Shown here: piece after piece, positions 1 through 8,708 of the stretch
Position numbering within the stretch: the first letter of the stretch is position 1
Layout: every line of letters begins with the position of its first letter
Virus record (IMG/VR): IMGVR_UViG_3300009601_000004
Span: 28,737-92,736 of that record
Source of the DNA: a virus
DNA: 64,000 bases
Direction: 5' to 3' (one strand)
Notes under the pieces: generated by a model
The model's database searches: none
Seen by the model: only the letters and a program-made list of their open reading frames with translations
What the model was told of the DNA's origin: nothing
Translations under genes and position numbers: made by a program

Positions 1-22
1 TAAACCACGCGGAAGTGCCCCA

Positions 23-457
23 GTGAGCGCGGGTGACGGTGGACCCGTCGCGATGTGCGCGAAGTGTGGCAATAAGCTGACCGCGTACGAGGAGTACATG
101 CACTGCCCCGTTGAAGATGACCTCCAAGCACAACACGCGCGTGTGCCACTGGGCAAGGGTGTGCGGTTGCGCCGGTTGTCCGCGGAAGAGGCAACGCCAG
201 GCAAACCAGAGAACGCTATCAAGGGCATACAACAGGCGAACTTCTGGCGCATAGCCGTGCTGCCGGACGGTGCCGAAGTGCCCGTGTGGCGCGATTACAA
301 GAAGCGTGGCTACAGCTACGTCCTGCCTAGCGGTGAGCAGTGCCTTGTGCGCGGCGGCACTGTCCGGCTGGGCAGAGCAATACTAGGCACGCAAGACCCG
401 TCGTACAGCAGTGTACGGGGTGAACTCGAAGACTTTCCACACTTTCTCGCAACTTAG
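23..457 (+). CDS. Small zinc-ribbon-like protein of unknown function
   Basis: A 144-residue reading if GTG at 23 is used. ATG at 53 is an alternative start and would begin MCAKCGNK. The frame has no stop before the window edge, so the gene could also extend further left. A CxxC pair near the N-terminus (CAKC) and a further Cys about 15 residues on suggest a small metal-binding knuckle. The rest is a mixed, weakly basic domain I do not recognise. It ends with TAG and is followed 15 nt later, in the same frame, by the next ATG, with a purine-rich AGAGGA acting as ribosome binding site between them. It is probably the first visible member of the left operon. Confidence 0.6.
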   Translation: MSAGDGGPVAMCAKCGNKLTAYEEYMHCPVEDDLQAQHARVPLGKGVRLRRLSAEEATPGKPENAIKGIQQANFWRIAVLPDGAEVPVWRDYKKRGYSYVLPSGEQCLVRGGTVRLGRAILGTQDPSYSSVRGELEDFPHFLAT

Positions 458-472
458 CAGAGGACATCTACA

Positions 473-3148
473 ATGGCTAAAACCAAGCAACGCTACATCC
501 GCCGCATCGAGGGTGACGTTCAGTCACACATCGACGTAGAGCTAGGACCACGCACACTCATCCACGGACGCAACGCGACGGGCAAAGACAGCATCGTGCG
601 CACTCTCACACTCGCGCTGCGTGGCGCTGTAGACGACATGGCTGGACGGGACGACGTCAAGGCTGCACACGTCCTCTCTGGCCTCGCACCGGGCCGCATT
701 GGCACGCTTCGTGCCCGTGCGCTCGATAACCTGGGAGACACCGCCAGCTTCATCATGGACGTACCGGAGCCAGGCAAGACGAAAGGGCTAAAGCACGAAC
801 CTCTCAAGGGTGTGCTCTGCCCTGTCGTCGACTTGCGCGAGCATCTTCTGGCTGGGCCTGAGCCGCGTCGTCGGTGGCTACTCGGTATCATCGGCACCGA
901 CATGACGGAGGAGCGCATACGGGCATTGATTCCGGGGCCCCTGCTGTCCGAATACACCGCAGTACACACCGCCGTGCGCATTGCGCTTAAGGGCGCACGA
1001 GGCGCCACAGACCTCACACCGGTTGAGCTGCTCACCAAGGTTCGCGGCGAAGCGGCCACGCGTAAGAGCGGGGCCGCACGGGACCGCAAAGCGCACCTAG
1101 CCATCGCCGCTGTGGGTGGTTCAAACGTCCCAGTGCCTGCGGCGAGCGAGCTGGAAGGGCTCAAGATGGAGATGGAGCAAGCGCAGGCCCTACTCGGACA
1201 AGTGCCTGCCGTAGTGGAAGCGGCGGCGCTGCCTACCCTTGTCAGCACACATGAGGTCTCGCAGCTGCCTGTGCTGGATACGCTGGCACACGGCACAGAT
1301 TTGCGGGCAAAGGACGCACGCGTGAAGGCCGACGCCATCCAAGAGTGGTTGTATCAAAACCCGGAGCCGTCGCTTGAGGATGTCGACGCCGCACGCAGAG
1401 CCATCGAGGTGCAAGGTGCGCTGAAGATGGTCGCAGCTGCGCAGATCGAGGCGGTCACAGCTGGCCGCATTCATTCCTGTGTACTCTGCGGTGGCGGGCA
1501 GTCCGTACAAGGCACGGACATCGTCTTGGGTACGGATTCGCTGGACTACGCAGACAACGCCATCCGCTCCGCCGATGGTGTCATCGGGCAATGGCAGGGG
1601 ATCCTTGACATTGTGAAGACCCGCACAGCAAACGCCGGGTACCTGTCCCAGTGGAACACGCAGATTGCCACGCTGGAAGGGCAAGCGGCACGCACTCGTG
1701 TAACAGCGGCCGACATCCGTAAGCGCCAGCACGAGCAAGAGAACCAGCGCGCCCATGCACGCACACAGCAGACCACTGGCGACGCCGCCGCACTGGGTGG
1801 CGCTCGTAATGAGCTGGAGGTGTCGCTTCGCAAGGCTACGGAAGACTACGTCCGCGCGAAAGGGGCATTTGACGCCAACGCCAACGTGCGTAGGGCGCAG
1901 AGTCAGGCAACTGTCGCACAGTCGGATGAGGACAAGTACAAGCGTCTTGTTGAGGCGCTAGACAAGGTCGTCGGCGAGGTCTTGCACCAAGCCAAGGATC
2001 TGTTTGTCCAGCAGGTGCGGTCGTTCATGCCAGAGCGTAAGGACATGCCAGGGGCCGAACGTATCGGCGGCGGTGGGATGTTTGAGATCAGCTTGAATGA
2101 GGGCAAGCGTGAGGTTTGCGACATCGGACTGCTCAAGGCGGCGGACGAAGGCGGCAACCCTTACGTCGCGACATCCTTGTCGGGTGCCGAAGAGGTCATC
2201 GTGCGTACCGCCATGGCGTGTGCGCTGGGCGTCCGTAATGGTTCCGACCTTGTTGTCGTGACGCTCAACGAGCGCGGCATCCACCCTGACGACCTTGGGC
2301 CGGCGATGCGTGCGCTCTCCAAGGCCCCCTGTCAGATCATCTGGACCAACACCCTGCCGCCGAAAGGCCGCAAGCCCGCTGGCTGGACCATCATTGACAC
2401 CGGCAAGATGGTTGCACCCTCAGAGCCCTTCGAGGCTGATGCTGCTCTGACATCGGTGGAGACGGAAGCAAAGGCTGCGGCCAAAGATGCCGCGTCACTA
2501 GCCGCTGCAGAAGCGCGCGATGACGGGATGAACGCGCAGGAAGTCCGCGAGGCCGCCGCCGATGCTGCGAAGGCGGCGGAAGCGGAAGTACGCGGCGACG
2601 TCATCAAGTCGTTGCTACCCTTCTGGGCGCAAGACCTCGGTCGTGGGATGCCGACACTCGCGCTCAAGGGGCCTGTGACTGACGTCGTCTCGCTGGCCTA
2701 CCCGTCGTCTGGGGGCATCTGCGATTCCCATCAAGTGACAGAGGGCACCGAGATCACCACCGTGTGGCACCGCTTCAACAACGGGCTGGTGTGCCGTACT
2801 GCGCCTGGTCGGCTGTTGATGTTCAGTGGCCGCTGCCCTGACCCAACAGCTGCCGAGCCTCCCAGTGTGCCGGTGTGGGCTGGGGAGGTGGAGTCGGGGC
2901 CTTCGCTCTTTGTTGTGCAGGGCAAAGAGCCAGACATGCAAGCAGTGCTGACCGCCAGTGAGATGGGTGACTACGTCGTCGAAGTGGCCTACAACAAGTG
3001 GGAACGCCTGCAAACAGGCGTCGTGCTCTGGAAAGGCAACAAGGCCACATCGGTGCTTACCGGCACGTCGCGCGTCGCACCTGGACAGGTGGCCGAAGTT
3101 CGCGCACAGGTCGGTCGACAGACCGCCGGTCTCGAAGGAGGTGGTTGA
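473..3148 (+). CDS. Rad50/SMC-like coiled-coil ATPase with an extra C-terminal domain
   Basis: An 891-residue ABC-type ATPase of the Rad50/SbcC/RecF class. The N-terminal lobe has a P-loop at residues 32-39 (GRNATGKD), in which the usual Ser/Thr after Lys is Asp. A central heptad-like region carries a CxxC at about 336-339 (CVLC) that resembles a zinc hook. The C-terminal lobe has the ABC signature LSGAE near 568 and a Walker B-like strand ending VVVTLNER near 591-600. About 190 residues follow the ATPase and match nothing I know. Family members tether and process DNA ends. No SbcD/Mre11-like nuclease partner is seen nearby. It starts the left operon and overlaps the next ATG by TGATG. The altered P-loop leaves ATP hydrolysis open to question. 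Confidence 0.8.
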   Translation: MAKTKQRYIRRIEGDVQSHIDVELGPRTLIHGRNATGKDSIVRTLTLALRGAVDDMAGRDDVKAAHVLSGLAPGRIGTLRARALDNLGDTASFIMDVPEPGKTKGLKHEPLKGVLCPVVDLREHLLAGPEPRRRWLLGIIGTDMTEERIRALIPGPLLSEYTAVHTAVRIALKGARGATDLTPVELLTKVRGEAATRKSGAARDRKAHLAIAAVGGSNVPVPAASELEGLKMEMEQAQALLGQVPAVVEAAALPTLVSTHEVSQLPVLDTLAHGTDLRAKDARVKADAIQEWLYQNPEPSLEDVDAARRAIEVQGALKMVAAAQIEAVTAGRIHSCVLCGGGQSVQGTDIVLGTDSLDYADNAIRSADGVIGQWQGILDIVKTRTANAGYLSQWNTQIATLEGQAARTRVTAADIRKRQHEQENQRAHARTQQTTGDAAALGGARNELEVSLRKATEDYVRAKGAFDANANVRRAQSQATVAQSDEDKYKRLVEALDKVVGEVLHQAKDLFVQQVRSFMPERKDMPGAERIGGGGMFEISLNEGKREVCDIGLLKAADEGGNPYVATSLSGAEEVIVRTAMACALGVRNGSDLVVVTLNERGIHPDDLGPAMRALSKAPCQIIWTNTLPPKGRKPAGWTIIDTGKMVAPSEPFEADAALTSVETEAKAAAKDAASLAAAEARDDGMNAQEVREAAADAAKAAEAEVRGDVIKSLLPFWAQDLGRGMPTLALKGPVTDVVSLAYPSSGGICDSHQVTEGTEITTVWHRFNNGLVCRTAPGRLLMFSGRCPDPTAAEPPSVPVWAGEVESGPSLFVVQGKEPDMQAVLTASEMGDYVVEVAYNKWERLQTGVVLWKGNKATSVLTGTSRVAPGQVAEVRAQVGRQTAGLEGGG

Positions 3149-4479
3149 TGCCGTGGGTAGAGGACAGCAGCGCGCCGGTAGAGACCTACCGCCACGGAGA
3201 CGGTCTCAGTCTGCGTTGGGGCCGTGAAAGCTGGTCCTTGCTGGTCTGGCGCTTGCCTCTGGGCACGGGGATTATCACTACCCTTCAGTTGGATCCGAAA
3301 CTCGCGGAAGCCTCGGGACTCGCGGCACTCGCGGCACTCGCGGAAAAAGAGCTAGACACCAGGCAAGAGGGTGACACCGTCCCGTGCGCGGCCACCAACC
3401 GCTCTTGGACACTGCGCTATGACGAGAGCATTGACGGCGTAGACGGTAGCGGTGGCTGGGTCTGGCTTGACGGTAGCGGTGGGTCATACAACCCTGGGGT
3501 AGCACAGCGTAAACACCCACTCGTCGCTTACTTGCGCCTGCAAGACCAGACCAGACGCTACTGGGGGCCTTCCACCACGCAGCTCGCGCACGATGCAAGC
3601 CCGTGGAAGGACGAAGAGACGGGGGCGGGTACGCCTACTGTGCAGCCGGCAGCGGAGGAGGTGCTCGCCGACGCACTCAAGGCCGAGACCCGCAGAGGCT
3701 GGCAAACGCTGCAAGATGGTCGAGCCTACCGCCAGGTAGGTGACACACACTGGGCCATCATCACGGTTGCAGACATCGACGATGGCGTCCGCTTTGGATT
3801 GTGGGCGCTGTACCGCGATGGATGCCATGTACTGGATGTGGGGACAGGGCACACCGACACAGTAGAGCAACGTACAGCGTGGGGGGATGCGTACATTGCT
3901 ACAGTCCACAGCGCTAAGTGGGCAATCTCCTCGGATGGCACAGCGCTCTACATTGACTTTACAGGGGCGCTCACGTGGACAATCTCGAAAGTGGCCGGTA
4001 GCATTTGGGCGCTGCACTGCAACGGCAAGCGTCTTTCGGACATTGTTCCAGGGCACACAGGAACGGCTCGACAGCGCATCGAGTGGGCGGATGAGCACAT
4101 CCAGCAGCTAGAGGCCATGCAGCGCGAAGACGGGGCAGCAGACGCACAAGAGAGCGCCATCAATCCCAGCCACTACAAGGACCGCGACGTCTCCGAGTGC
4201 ATCGACATCGTGCGCGCCATTACCTGGGATCCTGAAGAGGTCGCCTGTGCCGTGGCCGCCAACCTTGGCGATGGTGCTGCCCCCGATACGAAGTCTGTGG
4301 CCTTCGCTGACCATTGCCGACTCGACGCATTCAAGTACGTGTTCCGCGCAGGTGACAAGGTGCTACCCGGTGAAAACGTCCACGACGCCATCGTTCGCGA
4401 CCTCGGTAAAGCGGTCTGGTACCTCCAGAAAGCTCTGCATGAGTTGGGTGCCGGCGACGACCCTCGGGATGGCACATGA
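3148..4479 (+). CDS. DUF3310 protein with repeated Trp-rich modules
   Basis: The start is ATG at 3148, overlapping the preceding TGA and preceded by GGAGGT, which gives 443 residues. The last 100 residues match the phage family DUF3310: they open INPSHYKD and carry the conserved YVFRAGDK helix and the DLGKAVWYL helix. The N-terminal two thirds contain at least two copies of a module of about 60 residues. Each has a Trp-rich strand, a gly-his turn (TGHTDT, PGHTGT) and a helix with W(A/G)D. DUF3310 proteins in phages are usually short and of uncertain role, often near nucleotide metabolism or replication genes, so this fusion is unusually long. The order and function of the repeats are inferred from sequence only. 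Confidence 0.75.
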   Translation: MPWVEDSSAPVETYRHGDGLSLRWGRESWSLLVWRLPLGTGIITTLQLDPKLAEASGLAALAALAEKELDTRQEGDTVPCAATNRSWTLRYDESIDGVDGSGGWVWLDGSGGSYNPGVAQRKHPLVAYLRLQDQTRRYWGPSTTQLAHDASPWKDEETGAGTPTVQPAAEEVLADALKAETRRGWQTLQDGRAYRQVGDTHWAIITVADIDDGVRFGLWALYRDGCHVLDVGTGHTDTVEQRTAWGDAYIATVHSAKWAISSDGTALYIDFTGALTWTISKVAGSIWALHCNGKRLSDIVPGHTGTARQRIEWADEHIQQLEAMQREDGAADAQESAINPSHYKDRDVSECIDIVRAITWDPEEVACAVAANLGDGAAPDTKSVAFADHCRLDAFKYVFRAGDKVLPGENVHDAIVRDLGKAVWYLQKALHELGAGDDPRDGT

Positions 4480-5183
4480 ACGCCCGCGACCGCCGCACGC
4501 TTCGCCGTACCGTGCGACGCCGTCTAATCGAAATGGGCGTACAGCCAATGGCCGAAGACATGAGGAGCATGACCTTTTCCTCGGCTTGTGTTGTACGCAA
4601 TTCGATGCAGCAAAACCTGTGGATTCGCCGTAAGGTGCAAGAGGACAAACGGCCTAAGTTCCAGGCGCGGCCAGGTCACGGGTCGCCTTCCACTTCCCGT
4701 AAGTGGGGCCACTTGATGAATCATTTGGGGAAGCTACAGCTCCTGCGGACTTTCCAGCGTCACGCCCCTGCCTTCCCTGAAGGCACGCAGGTGGAGTACA
4801 CCCGCAAAGACGGCACCACAGTCACGGGCACGACTGACACATACTACCCGCAGAGCGTGCTAAATGACTACGGCGCCGTGTTGGTGAAAGGCCCTGCGTA
4901 CCGGCTCAAGCTCACCCCAGAAGACGCCAAGCGTGTTGGCCACCCTGTCACGGTCACTGCGTCCCGCCTCCGCGTCGTCATCACCCTTGACCCCGTGGGC
5001 TGCGACTTTGACCTGAGTACGCACGACTTTGACACCGTGCCTCGCGTCCGGTGTGATGAGCCCGTACTCGGTGACCTGCGCGTCTGCTACGACCACGCCA
5101 AGCTGTGCCCAGAGTGCCGCGAGGAGCCCGTCAACCCCGGCGAGACCTGCAACCCCTGCCCTGTTTACCTGGATGAGCCATGA
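4476..5183 (+). CDS. Unknown protein with basic N-terminus and C-terminal zinc ribbon
   Basis: This 235-residue product begins ATGA within the stop of the DUF3310 gene. Residues 1-75 are Arg-rich and suggest nucleic-acid contact. The middle is a small beta-rich domain (VEYTRKDGTTVTGTTD) like SH3 or Tudor barrels. The C-terminus has clustered cysteines (CYDHAKLCPECREE, then CNPC) typical of a zinc ribbon. It overlaps the following gene by 4 nt. I do not recognise the family; it is clearly translated as part of the left operon. Confidence 0.6.
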   Translation: MNARDRRTLRRTVRRRLIEMGVQPMAEDMRSMTFSSACVVRNSMQQNLWIRRKVQEDKRPKFQARPGHGSPSTSRKWGHLMNHLGKLQLLRTFQRHAPAFPEGTQVEYTRKDGTTVTGTTDTYYPQSVLNDYGAVLVKGPAYRLKLTPEDAKRVGHPVTVTASRLRVVITLDPVGCDFDLSTHDFDTVPRVRCDEPVLGDLRVCYDHAKLCPECREEPVNPGETCNPCPVYLDEP

Positions 5184-5584
5184 AGACAACGCACACCCGC
5201 GAGTTGTTCCGCGTGCGTGGCTTGTCAGCCACGGCCATCACCGTGCCCATAGATACATCCTGGGTTGTCACCGGCTTTCGCCCTATACGGGCTAACCGGC
5301 CCCTAGTGATCTATGAGACAGCAAACACGCGCGTTGAGCTTCTCTCCACGCCTGATGGGAAGTTGTGGCACCCCACGCATGACGACCTGAACACGGTGCA
5401 TCGACTGCAGCCGTGGGCTGTACCTGCGGGGGTCACATTCACCCTGCGCATTGAGGAGCGTGGGTCGTCGTTGGCTTCTCCCCTTATCACGGATCACCCG
5501 CCCCTTGTGGGCGCAAGTGGGGGCGGAGGGCGGTACACTTTCTACGGGGAAGAGACCACTATTTTGCAGGGGGATACCTACTGA
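5180..5584 (+). CDS. Unknown 134-residue protein
   Basis: It begins with an ATGA overlap and ends with TGA, which overlaps the ATG of a 15-codon frame. The sequence is moderately hydrophobic, with alternating polar and apolar residues, which suggests a beta-rich fold. I see no cysteine clusters, signal peptide or catalytic motif. Only its operon position supports it being real. Confidence 0.55.
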   Translation: MKTTHTRELFRVRGLSATAITVPIDTSWVVTGFRPIRANRPLVIYETANTRVELLSTPDGKLWHPTHDDLNTVHRLQPWAVPAGVTFTLRIEERGSSLASPLITDHPPLVGASGGGGRYTFYGEETTILQGDTY

Positions 5585-5631
5585 TGACCAAGCCAATACC
5601 ACGCCACATTTTCGACCCTTGGAGCCCCTAA
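5584..5631 (+). CDS. Possible 15-residue micro-gene (leader or coupling ORF)
   Basis: A frame of 15 codons reading MTKPIPRHIFDPWSP lies exactly between two genes. Its ATG overlaps the upstream TGA (TGATG) and its TAA overlaps the downstream ATG (TAATG). That is the junction style used by genuine genes throughout this operon, so ribosomes finishing the upstream gene could translate it and be delivered to the next start. It may only be a coupling device. No family is recognisable at this length. Confidence 0.4.
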   Translation: MTKPIPRHIFDPWSP

Positions 5632-5963
5632 TGAGCCGTGAGACACAACCGACGTGGGCAAGTCTCCAGGGTGCCGCGATACTTGCTTTTGTTGTGGGTG
5701 CCGCAAGCTGCTCGTTGGTCTGGTTAGCGGTCACCACACACCCCATGCCAGCGCACCCCGACACGCCGACCATTCCTTTTCACCTCGAAGCTCACAGCGC
5801 CGTAGACTGGGTGGAGCATCAGGGCGAGCTGGTTCGCATCCGCGACGTAGAGAATGACCTGCTGTGTTGGGTGACTGTCCGGCTGGACGGCGACCCGATG
5901 AGCATGTGGTGTTCACCTGGTTGGGCACTTGAAGAACCGGGAGACGCAGACGATGAGCAGTAG
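5631..5963 (+). CDS. Small single-span membrane protein
   Basis: This 110-residue protein starts at ATG 5631. Residues 10-33 form a hydrophobic helix (AAILAFVVGAASCSLVWLAV) that could be a signal anchor. The soluble part that follows is acidic and ends in a GDADDEQ tail. The Cys in the helix has no clear lipobox around it. It is co-transcribed with its neighbours, and its stop overlaps the coding start of the next gene. Function unknown. Confidence 0.6.
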   Translation: MSRETQPTWASLQGAAILAFVVGAASCSLVWLAVTTHPMPAHPDTPTIPFHLEAHSAVDWVEHQGELVRIRDVENDLLCWVTVRLDGDPMSMWCSPGWALEEPGDADDEQ

Positions 5964-6366
5964 TAATTGGACATACGCAGAGAGCCCAGACACCGCCGCA
6001 AAGGCTCGTGGGGAAGGCTTCTTAGCCATTCGGCACACTCGCACCTGTGAGTGTCGAATCGTGCTTCACGGGCCGTCTCGTTCTGCCCTCGCGGACGCAG
6101 CTCACGAGGTAGACCGCGGCTTAGACTTGCGCGGCGAGCCGCAGCGCCTCACTCGCGCGAATTGGACGGGCCGCCCCACTGTAGAGGTGCCTACGCCGAA
6201 GGGCGCTGTTGTCGTCACGGGCCTCCGCTTGGTGGAGCCAGAGCCTTCAGTTGCTGGGGAGCCCTGTGGGGTGTGTTTGTCGCCCAACACCGAAATACTT
6301 GGGGACTACACTGATTGTGTCGACTGCGGCGCCTGCAGCTTGGACCCTGACTGGGTTGAAGCGTGA
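5953..6366 (+). CDS. Unknown protein with C-terminal zinc knuckles
   Basis: The start is ATG 5953 with GGGAG about 9 nt upstream; an in-frame TTG at 5929 is less likely. The 137-residue product has an N-terminal alpha/beta part and a C-terminal Cys cluster (CGVC about 17 residues before CVDCGAC) consistent with a zinc ribbon. It shares its end with the next gene through a GTGA overlap. I do not recognise the family. Confidence 0.55.
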   Translation: MSSSNWTYAESPDTAAKARGEGFLAIRHTRTCECRIVLHGPSRSALADAAHEVDRGLDLRGEPQRLTRANWTGRPTVEVPTPKGAVVVTGLRLVEPEPSVAGEPCGVCLSPNTEILGDYTDCVDCGACSLDPDWVEA

Positions 6367-6548
6367 GCGACGCCCCCGAAGAGGTCCGCAAGCCGGCAAG
6401 GCCGGTTACTTTCGAGGGTGTGAGTTACCCTAGTGTGGGAGCGTTTGCGCGTTTCTACCGAGGGCATGAAGCGGGTCGGTTAACCAAACGTCAGCGCAAT
6501 CGAGCGCTGGACGCACTGCGTGAAAACGCCAAAAAGGGAGGCACTTGA
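6363..6548 (+). CDS. Small basic helical protein
   Basis: A 61-residue product with a GTG start overlapping the previous stop (GTGA). It contains a short beta hairpin (VTFEGVSYPSVGAFARFY) followed by basic helices (GRLTKRQRNRALDALREN). This arrangement resembles small DNA-binding domains of the NUMOD/AP2-like sort, but the match is too weak to name. Operon position and coupling support expression. Confidence 0.5.
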   Translation: MSDAPEEVRKPARPVTFEGVSYPSVGAFARFYRGHEAGRLTKRQRNRALDALRENAKKGGT

Positions 6549-7093
6549 TGCCAACAGGACCATTCTCACCCGGAAAGTTTCCACCGATTGACGGGCTCCC
6601 GCCTATCACGCAAGACGATGCAGAGGCCTTCGAGCAGGAGACTCACAGCAGCTTGGTTGAGTCGGGCTTGTCAACCATCATAGCCGTCGCGCAGGCAGCA
6701 CAGGCTGGCCGTATGCCCCTCACGCGGGCACTCGGTCTCATCCAAGGCACCGCAGAGCAGTACCGCAACCTTGCCAATCTCTACGCTGCGGGAGAACCCG
6801 AGTTTGAGAAGGACGGCTATGGTGGGGGCCTAGTGCGCCGACGTCGGCCTGAAAATGCGGGAGGGCTCGCGGGCATACCACACGAGCTGACGGGTATGCT
6901 GGAGGGCCAGGCCGAAGCGGTCAACATCAGCGCGCTCACTTCTATCCTGAAGTCTGACGCTTCCGAGGACGCGAAGGCCGTGGCTAGTGCCCGCCTTGAC
7001 GCTCTACTCTTGCCAGTGCCTGCTACGTGGACGCCGGCACCGTCCGAAGCCCTGCTTACCCCGCTACCCCCTGAACAACCCGAGGACGCTTAA
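6548..7093 (+). CDS. Unknown, mainly helical protein
   Basis: The 181-residue frame starts at ATG 6548 in a TGATG junction. Proline-rich ends flank a helical core: residues 20-70 predict two amphipathic helices and residues 115-160 two more. There are no cysteines and no motifs I recognise. The stop TAA is followed immediately by the next ATG, so translation is probably coupled. Confidence 0.55.
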   Translation: MPTGPFSPGKFPPIDGLPPITQDDAEAFEQETHSSLVESGLSTIIAVAQAAQAGRMPLTRALGLIQGTAEQYRNLANLYAAGEPEFEKDGYGGGLVRRRRPENAGGLAGIPHELTGMLEGQAEAVNISALTSILKSDASEDAKAVASARLDALLLPVPATWTPAPSEALLTPLPPEQPEDA

Positions 7094-7816
7094 ATGCACT
7101 GGTTCATCCCATCGAGTACCGGGGACTTCCGCTTGGAGTCCATCAAGGACAACACGAGCTGCAAGCTCACAGTGAACGACCCGACGACCTTCGAGTACGG
7201 CGAGATACTGACACCGTTCATTACCAAGATGCGCAAAGCCTCCTGGATTGACGACGCCGACGGAGTCGCCCGCAAAGGCAAGACTGTCCTCAAGATCAAG
7301 GCATCGATCCAGACGATTGGTGCCATCCTCGCGAGCATCGTGACCGAGTCCCGTGGTGAGACGTGGACAGCCATCCGCAGCGAGGGCGGGAAGGTGACGC
7401 TCTTGTCAGAGTCTACGGACCCTGGGAAGGCCATTGAGTCCGCACCCGATACCATAGCGGCTGTGACGGTTAAGAAGCCTCGACGGGGGTGCCCAGCACC
7501 GGAGGATGCAAACATCCGTGCGTCCCAAGTGCTTCGCACGTTCAGCACAGAAGTCCAGTGGTTGGACTTCTTGGCGACGGGCACCATGAAGCTCATCGGC
7601 AACGCCACAGGTCGTGCATACCGCGTGTTCCATCGCAAGCGCGCAGTCGAACGCCGGCTAGGTCACTTGCTGGTCGACGACACGGGCGACGAGGTCTGTG
7701 TGTGGGATGACACCATCCCCGCTGAAGAGGAGATGCTCGCCATCAAACTGGCTGTGGAGCACCGCGAGGCGTGGCTCATGAGCGGTCACCTTGGTGGTGG
7801 CTTGGCGCTGATCTAG
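7094..7816 (+). CDS. Unknown two-part protein
   Basis: This 240-residue product starts directly after the preceding TAA. The first 130 residues form an alpha/beta unit. The second part opens with a Cys-Pro turn (GCPAPED), then helices with FSTEVQWLDF, and a basic strand (GNATGRAYRVFHRK). A similar order of a Gln-Trp helix and a Gly-x-x-Thr-Gly-x-x-Tyr strand recurs in unclassified phage proteins as I remember them; no function is known to me. Its TAG stop shares its G with the GTG start of the next gene. Confidence 0.55.
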   Translation: MHWFIPSSTGDFRLESIKDNTSCKLTVNDPTTFEYGEILTPFITKMRKASWIDDADGVARKGKTVLKIKASIQTIGAILASIVTESRGETWTAIRSEGGKVTLLSESTDPGKAIESAPDTIAAVTVKKPRRGCPAPEDANIRASQVLRTFSTEVQWLDFLATGTMKLIGNATGRAYRVFHRKRAVERRLGHLLVDDTGDEVCVWDDTIPAEEEMLAIKLAVEHREAWLMSGHLGGGLALI

Positions 7817-8037
7817 TGCCTCGGTACGAGTACCGGTGTGGTGAGTGCGGACACGTCCAAGACCTGTTCGGCATTCCTGTGTCGAGGCGAGATGAGCCCG
7901 TGATGTGCAACGCATCAGCTGCCCACCCTGACACGGGCGCTCCCGTCCGCTGTGTGCGACTTGTCGCGGTCACAGGGGGATTCTCGCTCAAGGGCGGCGG
8001 CTGGTACAAAGACGGTTACCAAAAGGACAAGCCATGA
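7816..8037 (+). CDS. FmdB-like zinc-ribbon protein
   Basis: The GTG start at 7816 gives MPRYEYRCGECGH, which matches the hallmark of the FmdB family, a single zinc ribbon beginning M-P-x-Y-E-Y-x-C-x-x-C. Here the second Cys pair is spread out (CNASAAHPDTGAPVRC), so the ribbon has a longer loop than usual. At 73 residues it is of typical length. The biochemical role of these proteins is poorly known; regulation of transcription has been proposed. It is coupled at both ends to its neighbours. Confidence 0.7.
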   Translation: MPRYEYRCGECGHVQDLFGIPVSRRDEPVMCNASAAHPDTGAPVRCVRLVAVTGGFSLKGGGWYKDGYQKDKP

Positions 8038-8276
8038 ATACATTTGCAACCATTTATGCCCTGGGGATGGCCTGGGGCGGGCTTCACACGGTGTGGCAGA
8101 TTCACACGGGTAGGAGCGTCCTAGACACCGACCGAGCCGTCGTGAAAGTCTTACCGCTCACACGGCAGCAGATGATCCAAACCCTCGTGTTCGGTTCGGC
8201 GGTTCTTTGGCCCGCGTTGCTTGTGGCCATCCTGTTCAACCTGTGGTCCCGGTTGTCTGCTTGGGTGCATAGTTGA
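8034..8276 (+). CDS. Small membrane protein with two predicted spans
   Basis: The 80-residue product starts with an ATGA overlap. Residues 3-22 are apolar and residues 45-72 form a strong hydrophobic helix (TLVFGSAVLWPALLVAILFN), with polar residues and Arg between them. Size and topology would fit a small holin-like or accessory membrane protein, but nothing nearby supports lysis. Function unknown. Confidence 0.55.
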   Translation: MNTFATIYALGMAWGGLHTVWQIHTGRSVLDTDRAVVKVLPLTRQQMIQTLVFGSAVLWPALLVAILFNLWSRLSAWVHS

Positions 8277-8467
8277 AGGGGCGCAAACGGGCACTAGAGG
8301 CCTTGCGCTACTTTTCAGGCCAGATGTTTCTGGCGGAGGTCGAGGCGCGAGCCGAAGGCGACGCAGACGGGCAGAAGCTACTCACGGCGCTGGGTATTCA
8401 CTGTCAAAAGCAGATGAGCGAAACGGCGCGCACCTTAGCTGATGAGGTACCCGATGCGCCGGAGTAG
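8273..8467 (+). CDS. Small helical protein
   Basis: A 64-residue product with a TTG start overlapping the previous TGA. It is almost entirely helical, beginning with a basic stretch (KGRKRALEALRYF) and ending acidic. Its last 26 nt overlap the start of the next gene. No family recognised. Confidence 0.45.
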   Translation: MKGRKRALEALRYFSGQMFLAEVEARAEGDADGQKLLTALGIHCQKQMSETARTLADEVPDAPE

Positions 8468-8708
8468 GCGCCACTGGGTAAAGCTGGCATCGTTTCTGTA
8501 CGAGCGCCACGATGGGCTGCGGGTGCATATCGGTGGATTTATCCGTGCAGCTGACAGGACACACCTGTGGTCGGTTTACCGGCTCGATGACTTGATGCTC
8601 CCGGCGTGGAAAGCTGCGAAGGCGCGAGAGCCTAAGAGCCGCCGCGCATTGCTTCGCCTTGCGGATGACCTGTGGCCTGCGCCTGTGGAAGAGCCGAAAC
8701 ATGCCTAG
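8442..8708 (+). CDS. Unknown 88-residue basic protein
   Basis: It can start at ATG 8442 or at ATG 8454 (MRRSRRHW). The later start gives a shorter overlap with the upstream gene and may be the real one. The product is Arg-rich with a central beta hairpin (GLRVHIGGFIRAADRTHLW) and a C-terminal helix. The stop overlaps the start region of the RNase H-like gene. Function unknown. Confidence 0.5.
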   Translation: MRYPMRRSRRHWVKLASFLYERHDGLRVHIGGFIRAADRTHLWSVYRLDDLMLPAWKAAKAREPKSRRALLRLADDLWPAPVEEPKHA

